Assembly: GCF_964340395.1 (NCBI RefSeq)
Contig: NC_135563.1
Coordinates: forward strand, 21,587,151-21,651,150
Length of the DNA stretch: 64,000 nucleotides
Direction: 5' to 3'
From: Glandiceps talaboti
Taxonomy: Eukaryota; Hemichordata; Enteropneusta; Spengelidae
The notes below the pieces were generated by a model, which did no database searches, was not told where the DNA came from, and saw nothing but the letters and a program-made list of their open reading frames with translations. Of the stretch, positions 48,152-59,221 are shown piece by piece. The translations under genes were made by a program, and so were the position numbers. The first letter of the stretch is position 1. Every line of letters begins with the position of its first letter.

Positions 48152-50685
48152 ATGTATGTATGTATGTCTGTCTGTGTTATTTCGTGCCATTGTTTGAAAA
48201 CGATAGTTTCACTTTTTAGATTATTTCCGACAATCAGTCATATGATTGATTTTGGAAGAATTACTAAATCAAACGTGTATAATAAGTGAAAAAAACATAA
48301 AAACTGCTGATGTTGGGAACTTTGATTAAAGCCCTACGTATTAGAGTAGAGTGTAATGTAGTGTGCAAGTGTTTTATGTTTATATTCCAGAACTGATGAC
48401 GACTATCTGATGGCTTCTCATGAAATACTTGTAGAAAGTCTTACAAATATCCACCATCTACATGCCCTCAGACCTGATGACGAAGGTATGACATTTGGAT
48501 TCAGAAGTCGTTGACAAAATAAAACGACTAGAACACCATAACATTTGGATTCAGAAGTCGTTGACAAAAGAAAACGGCAAGAACACCATAACTGTAGTGT
48601 TCGTGTTTGTGAACGAGTGAAAGCGATAAACGACAATCCACTCAACATACATTTAATATTCACTCCTAAAGAACCCTGGTTGCCTATCGATTAGTAAATT
48701 GCCAATCGGGTTATACCCTTTTGTGACAAGCGCCATATGTATTCAATACGATGTTTGTAGTCTTTCATTCGAGACACAGATAATGTTGCAAGCAGTTGTC
48801 AATAACTTATTTTGTTTATGAAGTAGAATAACAAATCAAAACGAAAGATATCACACTGAAAAAAAAAACATATCAAGAAAATGCACACAATGACAACTTA
48901 ACGTGAAATATGAAATCAGCTCAGGCTCACTGCTGCGCATGTCTGGTAGATACCTCGATGACAACGGCGAAAATATAGACAAAGTTCATTAAATGATAAC
49001 GATTTGTTATACGCCAATATGTTATCGCTCCATCTGCATCTGTCACATATTTATAAATATCATCCCATTGGTACCGAGCTCGTTAAATTATTTCAATCAT
49101 CTTATTTCTGCCATTTCAATAGTTGGATGACAGATGGGTATATATTTGGATTTTTAATGATTAAAACGGTTTGCTACTTTCAAACATATACCAGTCCATG
49201 TTTGTAATTTGAAAGCAAGAAAAAAAGCCTGCACAAACACAAGGAATCACTTCACCTCGCCCAGCCTGTGTATGCACGTACATGTTGATTATCCGCGTTT
49301 TGTTATGATTACGGCGGTTAATTGTGTTTACCCATAAATCAATTACAAACTTTTGACTTTTGACTATGATTTATTGATTTACAAACACCACTCGGTCTGT
49401 GTTGTCTCACATTATTTCAGTGTTTCTCATCTATATGGCCACTTTAAACCTGCACTGGTTGCAATTGAGTGTAAGATACGTCGTGACGTTTCGCCCTCAC
49501 CGGCCGGCCTCCTCTCAGGGGTTGACCGATGGTTGAGGGCGCCCCGTCACGGCGTACCTTACAGATTATAGCTGCAATTGAGTATTATTTTGTCAACCAG
49601 ACAATCAATGACTTCAAATTGTTAAAATTCAAATAGTTAGTCTAATATTAATTAGAGGTCGGTTGAATCTATAAGTAGTACGGTAACAGGTTGGTGTTGT
49701 GATTGCATTTGGGCGGTGATTTTAGGTGCGGACCCCAAAATGAATTTGATTGGCTTTCCTGCACCATACTCTGTGTACGTCAACACCTCAGATGATTCAA
49801 TACTGTTCAGGGGTTAAACTATTACGAGTATTAAAGTTATTTTATCTAACAAAACAGTTTTAAAAAATCATTCCAGTTGCAGCCAGAGCAGCTTTAAAAT
49901 AATGAAACAAACACAGATTATGATGATAGAATGTAGCAATGTCAGTTGGTTTATGTGAAGTAATGTAGCAATTTTAGTTGGTTTATGTAGCAATGTTAGC
50001 GATGATGTAATGTAGCAATGTTAGTTGGTTTATGTGAAGTAATGTAGCAATTTTAGTTGGTTTATGTGAAGTAATGTAGCAATGTCAGTTGGTTTATGTG
50101 AAGTAATGTAGCAATGTCAGTTGGTTTATGTAGCAATGTTAGTGATGATGTAATGTAGCAATGTCAGTTGGTTTATGTAGCAATGTTAGTGATGATGTAA
50201 TGTAGCAATGTTAGTTGGTTTATGTCGAGACAGATGTGGGTCAGACGACACAATGTTGCAGGTGACATGTTTTCAATATTAACCATAAAATTGTACTTGA
50301 CAAATTATTCATCAAATTAACAATCATAAATGATTGTATTATTTCATATACGACCTTCATATACTATTTCGTTCAAATAATAAGTTTAATACCTATAACT
50401 TTTTCTAAATTAAAACATTTTTTAATCATAACACCTTCAGTATCACTTATATGATTTATATTGTATACAGGGCATCCAGTTCTTGTCAATGTTTCTATGC
50501 ACATTGACAGTTTTGATTGGATAAATCCTGCTGCAAAGGTAGGACTACACTTTCATGTTTTAAATCATGTTTGCTTGAGTCATTCTATAAGATGACCGTA
50601 CATAATCATATTGTTGTTCAGTCACCCTCATTCCTCATATCTAGCTACCTAACGCAACTAGTCTAATGACAAAACAAACAAACAA

Positions 50686-50772
<87 letters not shown>

Positions 50773-50787
50773 GGCAGGCAGGCAGGC

Positions 50788-50830
<43 letters not shown>

Positions 50831-50831
50831 A

Positions 50832-50866
<35 letters not shown>

Positions 50867-51708
50867 AAGACAGACAAACAAACAAACGATCGAGCAAATT
50901 AAAAAACCCAACTTATGAAAAATCTGACCAACCTAAAAAAACAACCAACACTTCTGGAGGGATTGTCTGATGACCAACGGACCACTATAATAGTACTCAT
51001 ACAACGCACTAACCAGACAATTAACCAAATGCGTGGTGAAACCCATGAAACATATGTTATTAGAATAGATGACAGGATAGTGGACAGCTTCAACATCTAT
51101 TTACAAATTAATGATTACAAAGAACACGATAGAGTTTTACCGTAAAATTGCCCTTTTCAAATTTGTTCAAAGCAACAATGTGACTTTCTCTTATACTCTC
51201 AGCAATATGCCGTTACCACCGCAATGGAAATGAAGTGGTATGATTTACGTTTAAAACATCTTGGTACTACACCTGCAACATTCAATACACCGTTCCACGT
51301 GGAAAAAATATGGAAGCCTGACATTTTCTTTGAACAAGAGAAGGAAGGGAAATTTCTGAGTCTAATCAATGAGAATCGTGTGGCTAAAGTGTACCCTGAT
51401 GGACTCGTCATTTACATGTTCAGGTAAATGCTTACATAGTCTGTAAGATGGAGACATTCGTTCCATTCTAACAGTCACCACTCATCTGTGGATAAGAAGC
51501 CTGATAGGACAGAACAACACGACGTATCTTATAGTCTAATTCTTACTCTAAATTCATAAACCACTTTGAACGGCTTGACAGTGAGGCAGAAACTTTTGTT
51601 GCTAACCTATTATTTGGCGCCATGTCTGGCTGTTTGTCGAAATTAAATTAGAGAGAGAGAGATGGGGGAGGGAGGGAGGGAGAGAGAGAGAGAGAGAGCG
51701 AGCGAGCG

Positions 51709-51800
<92 letters not shown>

Positions 51801-51864
51801 AGGGAGGGAGGGAGGGAGGGAGGGAGGGAGGGAGGGAGGGAGGGAGGGAGGGAGGGAGGGAGGG

Positions 51865-51947
<83 letters not shown>

Positions 51948-54426
51948 AGAGAGATGATAATGCAGCACTCGCAGTAAGTTTTCCTTAAGGCAATTGCAGA
52001 CTTAGATGGTGAAGTACAATTTTTGACAGTCTGACTGACCCTGTGTCTGCTGTATGCATAACTCACGTCAGTGCGTATGTAAACGTCAGTGTAAACGACA
52101 CATTCATTCATTTTCATGCAAAATATTTTGAAATTAACCGAAGGAATATTACACATTTTCTCTTTTCCAACCTTAAAGGATCAGCATGACACTGGCCTGT
52201 AATATGAAACTGTACAATTATCCGATGGATTCACACACTTGTTTGCTGACTATGATGAGTTGTAAGTGGGTCCTTGCATTTAAATAGTAATGAAATGATA
52301 CATTATAGTACCCTCAATGTAACATTGATGTTTTTTTTTATCATAATGAGCGTGAGATTATGAAATGGTTTGACAGTATTTGCATGCAGTGGTAAATTAA
52401 GTGATAAATCTACTTTATAACCTTACCATTATTTATTCATAATTATATACTTAGTATACGCAGTTTATGAAAACCTAATTCCTCAAGCCAAGTAAACACT
52501 ACCGAGTGACATTCACCATATATTAACATACATCATCCTTTGACTCAATGTGTTTTTCTTACATAGTTGCATATGATTCAGACGAACTGCTACTGACATG
52601 GGATGGAGAAACAGGCATGCACCCAATTGCTGAAGAAATACCACAGTTCCAATGGACAAACGTGGAATACGTCCAAGAAATATCAGATCATATGAATTGT
52701 AAGTATCATCACTTGATCCATATAATACAAGTTTTCCTTCCAAGCCAAAGTGAGGAAGGTACTAAATCGGCGATATTGTACGTGGTCTTTTGACCGACCT
52801 AGTCTCGGTTACCCGGCCCAGACTCTCTGGTGCCGGCGGAAGTTAGAGGATTCTGGGTAACCGAAACTACGGACAAACATGCCTTCTCCTGAGTACAGAA
52901 AAAGTCGGGTGCTCAGTGGATGGAAGTAACCATCTTGAACCATGGTACAACTGTTTCATTTTAGTCAGGATGTAGTTGGTCTTACAACTGTGCACTGTAA
53001 TACCATCCTTTGGTTAGCTAGCATATAGTTTATTCTGGGAGTTTATTTCGTGCCTTGTGCAATCTAGCTATTTAATTTTCAAATAGGAACATCCAGGAGT
53101 GTTGCCCGCAATGCACTCTGGATAACCAAGACTATCGGGATGCTTGCTTGAAGCGAGCTTATATTTACCCATAGGCAATGGAACTTTATTTTATGTATCT
53201 GATTTTTTCTCTCTTTCATTTGCAGTGAGGAAAAGATCGAAATTGACGGTCAAATTCGCGTTTAGTCACGAAATGACATATTTTATCTTCACTGCATATA
53301 TTCCTACAACGTTACTTGTTATGGTTTCTTGGATCACATTTTGGCTTCGTCCTGACGCAACTCCAGCTCGAGCTGCTCTGGGAGCAACAACGATTTTGAC
53401 GACAGTGACTCAATTCACTTCAGCAAGACGAACTTTAAGAGGCGTGTCTTACGTCACTGTGAGTTCATGGAGCATTTTGTTTTCCATAGGTGATGAAATG
53501 TGAGAAAAAACAAAGCGACCATTCACTATCTTTACTATAACTAATTAGATTTATTAGCGATGGCTGGCCATCAATATCAGTAAAACTCTGGAGGCGAGGA
53601 GAAACCCTACCTTCATTAACATGCAAACTTAGCTTTGTGATTTGTTGCATTGAGAGACAAATATGGAAAGCCACATGCATACAGTTGTTAGATATATAAA
53701 AGCTAACATTTCAATCAAAGTACACGTATTTGTACATAGCTAGTAGTCGTCTTTATTGTTTATACTTTTGTCTTCTACATGTATCACCAGGGTATTGATG
53801 TATGGTTAGCAACATGTGTTCTGTTCATCAGCGCCGCCATGATGGAGTTTGCATTAGTCAACTATCTATTTACTATAAAGAAGTACAAAGCTGTGAAGAA
53901 AAAATCCCAACAACTTGATCTGAATAGCGCCACGGAGATATCTGTAAGTGTCAAACTTTGGGATGGGGTGGGGCTTCTAACATTTTGCGTGAAAATTGAT
54001 TTGATTTGTAACAACAGTTCTATTATCATGACGACTTGGACTTGTGCCATACAGCCTATGTTTTTGCTCTTTATTTTAATTTCAAAGATGAAATCTTCAA
54101 CTTGTGGCGAGAAAAGACACAACAGTGAGGATGATGGAGGAAATGACGTCAACCATGAAGATATAACTAGAAATAGATACATGGTGGAAATGAAGAATAA
54201 GAACAACGCTTCTAGATCTAATTGTGGGAGTTTCGATGGTGTCGTCAACCAGAGCACAGCAACTGCTCAGAAGCTACATCCAATTACTGAAGAAAAACTG
54301 GCTAAACAAATTGATAGCATGTCACGTATTACCTTCCCTGTGGTCTTCATTGTGTTCACTATTGTGTATTGGTGCGTTTACTATCAATTTTGGTCATATT
54401 TTGAACAGTTATTGTTAAGCGGATGA
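47879..54426 (+). CDS. Cys-loop ligand-gated ion channel subunit, anion-channel type
   Basis: Exons 47879-47931, 48391-48485, 50471-50538, 51203-51423, 52179-52261, 52567-52698, 53226-53458, 53791-53943, 54088-54426; phases agree; 458 residues with the last short intron removed, 506 with it kept. A signal peptide ([18 protein letters not shown]) leads to an extracellular domain with the canonical Cys-loop, C153 and C167 with 13 residues between ([13 protein letters not shown]). M1 is [21 protein letters not shown]2 follows [21 protein letters not shown]3 is [21 protein letters not shown]4 is [19 protein letters not shown]. The PAR motif before M2 is typical of GABA-A, glycine and GluCl-type anion channels. 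Loop C lacks the second cysteine pair of glycine/GluCl receptors. Ligand unknown. Confidence 0.92.
47963..48160. repeat. (TCTG)n tract in channel intron 1
   Basis: Two TCTG runs split by a unique segment at about 48000-48055. A matching CAGA tract (reverse complement of TCTG) at 50690-50878 lies in intron 3. Confidence 0.95.
49460..49583. mobile_element. ~100-bp palindromic element with 11-bp direct repeats at its ends
   Basis: TGCAATTGAGT occurs immediately before and after a unit beginning GTAAGATACGTCGTGACG and ending GTCACGGCGTACCTTACAG. The ends GTAAGGTAC/GTACCTTAC are inverted. Related copies are at 56990-57082 and 62770-62852. It lies in intron 2 of the channel gene. Small size and target duplication fit a MITE or short non-autonomous element. 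Confidence 0.7.
49930..50228. repeat. Compound minisatellite of 32- and 25-bp units
   Basis: GTAGCAATGTTAGTTGGTTT plus ATGTGAAGTAAT alternates with GTAGCAATGTTAGTGATGAT plus GTAAT. Channel intron 2. Confidence 0.9.
50675..50886. repeat. (CAGA)n tract with CAGG and CAAA variants
   Basis: Pure CAGA with four CAGG units near 50772-50787, CAAA at both edges. Channel intron 3. Frames through it are artefacts. Confidence 0.95.
51650..51956. repeat. Purine tract: (GA)n and (GGGA)n
   Basis: About 300 bases purely of G and A except a few GAGC steps, with about 18 GGGA units at 51794-51866. Channel intron 4. Confidence 0.95.
52798..53130. mobile_element. Possible fold-back element in channel intron 6
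   Basis: AGTCTCGGTTACCC at about 52802 is mirrored by GGGTAACCGAAACT at about 52854-52867, and a further GGATAACCAAGACTA lies at about 53112. No coding signal. Its boundaries are uncertain. Confidence 0.4.
53944..54087 (+). other. In-frame 144-nt intron (exitron-like) in the M3-M4 loop
   Basis: GTAAGT after codon TCT and a pyrimidine-rich TTATTTTAATTTCAAAG acceptor bound a stretch of exactly 48 codons without a stop. Removed, it joins ATEIS to MKSSTCGEK, a hydrophilic cytoplasmic loop as usual. Retained, it adds a hydrophobic piece ([14 protein letters not shown]) that would be a fifth membrane-like segment. Alternative acceptor after CATACAG at 54053 is also in frame. Confidence 0.6.
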
Positions 54427-55205
54427 GAGTATATATGACTCTGCAAACTCCGTTAACACATTATTCGTTTGTACATATGATAACATTGGATTGGATTGAA
54501 TGACGTTATATCATATATGTATAGTACTGAAGCAACTCAGCCAAGTCTGAGCGAAACGCAACGTCGTTAAGCCAGAAACAAAGTCTTCTAAATTTACTGT
54601 TCATGTATATTAAGTATCTACATTTACGGGAGGTCAAAGCTGACAAAGCAAAGTATTTTTTTCTACTTGGTGCTTTTAATTACTTTAGTTACTGCCTAAC
54701 TGAGGGCATACCTACCTCTAGAATTAAATGTATTATGATAAGTACATATCCAGTGCAAAGTGATGGAAAAGAACGGGTTTTAAATTATATCATGGGTCAC
54801 ATCTACAGCCAATACAATGACTTTGTACTGAAAGTTCAGTCATATATAAATATTTGGTCTCGTTCATCATGCACAGCCGCCAGGGCACTAGGTTGATTAG
54901 AGGACACATTAGTCTACACACACACCTCTTGGGAAATCCACCTTCACAGCATTTTGAAGTTATTCCGGGCCAGGCAGTATTGCCTCTTTGTTTCTTCCTG
55001 ATCATAGTGGTCTTGATGTTTCCTTCCAACACATCACGAACAACCAGGACAAAGAGTTGATTGGAGGAAGGAAGTGACGACAGTGTTACCGGTATTACAT
55101 ACAATTCTTGAAATGGCCACTTCTATAGCATTTTTATATGTTTTTATTTTATTTTGGAGAGGTAGTCTTGCCTCTTTTTTATTTTACCTCCCGTAAGAGG
55201 AGGCT

Positions 55206-55246
<41 letters not shown>

Positions 55247-56030
55247 GTCGACAACACGTCTATCTCTAATAGATGGACATTTTAGAGATATGGCGCTATA
55301 AACGGGTATCTCTGACCTGCAGATAGTCTTGATTTCAATTGATTGTATAAAACTGACGTTCAGGGCTAGGGACGTACTGTCAATAAAAATGACTGGATAT
55401 ACGTGGTGCAACGACTTCGTCAAATTCACCATCTTCATTGAAGCCCCCCCCCCCCCCCCCCCAAGCTAAAGTTCAGCCAGCAGGTTCCTCTGGTATTTTT
55501 TTTTAGTTTTCGTGTGTTCCTCCACACACAAGTAAAAGAAAAACACGTTTTCACTCCTCAAGTTGTCTCAGTAGTTCCTTATCAGTGCTTCTTCTGTGTG
55601 TTGTTTTTATTTTGTCTCCTCAGTCCCCTCTCTTCTGGCCCAGGGACAGTTAGTTGAGTTGTTTATATATCTGCACGTTCGGCACAACGCGTCGCCAGTG
55701 AGCTTGGGTCGGTGAGATATGATTGAGTAGACAGCTATATGGAACCCCCTATCTTGACGCGGGGGGGGGGGGGGTGATACACCAGCTATCACCGGGTAAA
55801 CAATAGTATATAAACAGAATATTCCTTGCGTTATCTTGTAATGTGGCTGAGTAGTTGCCTCTTCCTCTAAATTCTCAGTACGTCTGTGAACCGCTCTGAA
55901 GGCGTCATATTGTTCGCATTGACGACACTGGATGTACTTTTTAAAAAAAAGAAGAAAAGAAGCGCCATCTACCTAGATCGACCATTACCTTTCGTTTCTC
56001 TTTAGAAAATGAAGGACTATGGGTAAGCGA
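54427..56030. other. Spacer between channel and TMED genes
   Basis: Probably begins with the channel 3' UTR; an AATAAA occurs near 55382 but is distant. Contains a GT tract (55208-55246), a C-run (55443-55462), a G-run (55760-55774), and a 100-codon minus-strand frame at 55104-54790 that I do not recognise and that lacks splice or domain support. Confidence 0.5.
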
Positions 56031-56035
56031 CGTGG

Positions 56036-56095
56036 CAGAAGGCTGCGCATGCGTGTCGTAGCTGCGGCCATTTTGATTCACCTATAAAATTCAAC
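56036..56095 (+). promoter_or_regulatory. TMED promoter/5' UTR with NRF1-like and YY1-like motifs
   Basis: TGCGCATGCGTG at about 56044 closely fits the palindromic NRF1 consensus. GCGGCCATTTTG at about 56064 is the reverse of the YY1-type AAAATGGC site often found just inside housekeeping transcripts. Both lie within 60 bases of the ATG at 56096 and no TATA is seen, as expected for a constitutive secretory gene. Inferred by motif only. Confidence 0.55.
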
Positions 56096-59000
56096 ATGAC
56101 ACGTTTATATCACTTGTTATGCCTTCTTGGCTTTCTTTCTTTAAGTCAGGCGCTTTATTTTCACATTGGTGAAACTGAAAGAAAGTGTTTTATCGAAGAA
56201 ATTCCAGATGAAACTATGGTGATCGGTAAGTGTGATAATTTATAGTGCAGTATGTGTGTGCATTATTGCATGCCAAGGCATTGGACGTAAGGTCAAACAG
56301 ACGTTGCTAGTACAGTACAGTAGTGTAATATGTCCAGGAAGTCATCTCCTCAGTGTTGCAATCAAAAACATAATGTGCTAGGAATTGTCAGTTAAATAGT
56401 ACCGTTAATTCACAGAAATTTATCTTATGGGCGAGTACATGCAAAAGAAAGCACATTGTCTAGTACTTAACTTATGTTACTAATACCCCATAGAAACCGG
56501 TTCCAATTTCACTTTCGTCGGCCACTGTTTTTTTCTTTACACCACACATCTAGCCCTAACAAGTTAATCGAGTGGCATTGACGATCACTGGGAAATACCT
56601 TACATGTTTCTAATAGTTAAATGGTGTCACCTTTTGACCAAGGTTATTTTAATTCTACACGCATGGCAATTTGTTCTCACTGTACTAATTTCATTTGTCA
56701 TTTGTTACCAACCAGATTGAAGATGACAACCTTTCAACTCATGAAATATATACCGTGTATTTTATCATGAACTATTGCATAGTTTTCTATCTGTTAGATT
56801 TTATTTACTTTGTATTCAATTGTACTGTTAATTCAATGAATTGTTATATAAACATTAAATAATATATAGCAAAAGTGCTGTCTGCTGATTTACAATATTT
56901 AAGTGTGAGAAGAATGTGACCACAAAATTTGAAATTGTAACTATACACTTGGCTCTAGTAAGTTACTAAATGCATTGCTATTAATAGATAGTAAGGTACA
57001 TTGTGTTGCTCTGCCCCCTCTCTCCCCTGGAGGGGTTAACTGATGTGTGAAGGCACCCCAGTCATGGTGTACCTTACATACTATGCTGTTGATTATATTT
57101 ATCCAGTGTGTACATATAATAAATATATATAATTTTGTGTTCAAATTTTTTTTTCAAAAGGTAACTACAAAACCCAATTGTTTGACAAGAATGTCAATGA
57201 TTATCTACCTGCCAGTCCTGGAGTTGGTATGCATGTAGAGGCCAAAGACCCTGATGGTAAAATGATTTTATCCAAAATGTACAGTTCTGAGGGCAGGTTT
57301 ACGTTTACATCACATACTCCTGGTGAACATGTTATCTGTCTCTATTCTAACTCTACAAAGTGGCAAATGTTTTCAGGTGGTAAACTGGTAAGTTTTTATC
57401 ATGTCAGCTTCTCATTCTTTAGTCCTCTAGATGACATTTATATGGTACTCAGTCAGTTTACATCGCAGCCTGTAGTTTTGTTTCATTGTCTCACTAAATG
57501 TGAGCAGCAGCAATGATTACTGTCATTTGAAAATCATATCCTCAAACTGATTGATTTGAAAAAATACACTCAAACATAAGCGTAATTAAATATTGCAAAT
57601 ATGATGTAAATATCTACAAACAGGAATGCTGATAACTGCCAAACAGGGGTGTGGCTAAATTAATCGTTTACTGTTACTAGCATTACAAGCAGTTAGTGAG
57701 ACTGAAACAAAATCACGGATTGCGATGTTAACTACTGGCTATATGTGTACTGGGAGAAAACAACAACTTTTCTTGGTGTATAGATTTCAAAACTGTCTTG
57801 CATAATTTTGAAATCTACAAATTATAATTCACACAAACTTGCATCATATGAATAAAATTAAAATAGTTGAATACACAATGTTGTCCATGTGTATCAATAC
57901 CAATTATTGTGTCCATCCCAGGTTGTACTAATTACATAACATGAATGTCAGTTTGATATGTAAATTCAGAATATTTTAGTCTGTGATAAGTTGAAATTCA
58001 TTTTTTGTAATTTCAATCCATTAGTCTGTATTACATGCTTCAGGAAAATGAAAAGCATAGTACATGTACATAACTAGGTTCTACCCTTCTTTAGACTCTT
58101 TAGAGTAAAATCTTGACAAATAGTTTTGGTATTGAATACTGTATTATTGTGTTTATATTACAGAGAGTACATTTAGATATCCAAGTTGGTGAGCATGCTA
58201 ATGATTACCAAACAATAGCAGAGAAAGACAAACTTACCGAATTACAGCTAAGAGTACGACAACTGTTGGATCAAGTTGAACAGATAACAAAAGAACAGAA
58301 TTATCAAAGGGTATGTCTCTATATATTACTCAGTAAACCTCTATCAAAGAGTATTTAGAACTAAGGTTATGTCTCTATATTACTCGGAAAACCTCTATCA
58401 AAGAGTATTTAGAACTATCAAAGGGTATGTCTCTATATATTACTCAGAAAACATCTATTAAAGAGTATTTAGAACTATCAAAGGGTATGTCTCTATATTA
58501 CTCAGAAAACCTCTATCAAAGAGCATTTATAGAGTATTCAAAAAAAAATCTTTAAACCCCAGTGTTTGAATCTCATTAATTTATCATCATATCAGTGAAG
58601 CTACAATATACATAGGATCATTCTTTGTTTAGGACCAATTGTCACAGTAGCTCTAACAGAATTTTTTTTACACATATACAAATTTTAATCCTAACCAAAC
58701 ATTGGACTGTAGATATTTGCAACTATATACCAGTTATTTGTTCTCAAACCATGCAGACATTTTTATTACTTTTTGGGTCTCCTGCTATGTTAAGCTGTTT
58801 ATGAAATGAAAAAGCCATGAATATGCAGAAATTAGAAGATTTTTCATTGTTTTAGACAGATCAGTGAAATTAAAAGCCAGATGTTGGAAAGTGTTATCAA
58901 AGCAAATATTTACTTGGAAGTGGTGATTGTATAGACAGTATTTGTGACCATGACAGAGTTTCCAAGCAAGATTAATAATGTATCTATAATATGTTGCAGT

Positions 59001-59221
59001 ACTTCATTGTTCAAAGTTTACTTAAAAGCGCAAATGAAATTGTAATATTTGTGATATTTGTTTTGTTTCAGTATCGTGAAGAGCGTTTCCGACAAACCAG
59101 TGAAAGTACCAATCAGCGTGTACTGTGGTGGTCAATAGCCCAGACTTTAATTCTGATTATCACAGGACTATGGCAAATGAGACATCTAAAAGGATTCTTT
59201 GAAGCTAAGAAACTTGTATGA
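56096..59221 (+). CDS. TMED4/9: p24 family cargo receptor, TMED4/TMED9 ortholog
   Basis: Exons 56096-56225, 57161-57387, 58164-58310 and 59072-59221 join in phase to 217 residues, close to the usual 215-235. Signal peptide ([16 protein letters not shown]), GOLD domain starting [20 protein letters not shown] with the [18 protein letters not shown] strand, coiled coil ([20 protein letters not shown]), then [16 protein letters not shown] into one membrane helix, and cytoplasmic [13 protein letters not shown]. The final KKLV is the dilysine COPI retrieval signal and FF the COPII signal. It recycles between ER and Golgi as part of p24 complexes that sort cargo such as GPI-anchored proteins. Residues match human TMED4 at some sites and TMED9 at others, so it probably represents the pre-duplication gene. 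Confidence 0.97.
56985..57085. mobile_element. Copy of the GTAAGGTAC...GTACCTTAC element in TMED intron 1
   Basis: Ends AGTAAGGTAC and GTACCTTACATACT; interior has CTGGAGGGGTTAACTGATGT and GAAGGCACCCCAGTCA, similar to the 49471 and 62770 copies. About 75 bases before exon 2. Confidence 0.65.
58300..58535 (+). repeat. Tandem repeat spanning the TMED exon 3 splice donor, about four copies
   Basis: The end of exon 3, ATTATCAAAGGGTATGTCTC, and the next 45 bases are repeated downstream as ACTATCAAAGGGTATGTCTC and related units, followed by TATTACTCAGAAAACCTC. Two later copies at about 58415 and 58477 therefore keep the AAAGG/GTATGT donor sequence. Confidence 0.85.

Noticed and set aside
51602-52156. 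Ser-Leu or Arg-Glu repeat frames
   Set aside because: Translations of GA and GGGA tracts inside a channel intron.
52548-52793. Independent 81-residue frame
   Set aside because: It is exon 6 of the channel gene with intron read-through at both ends.
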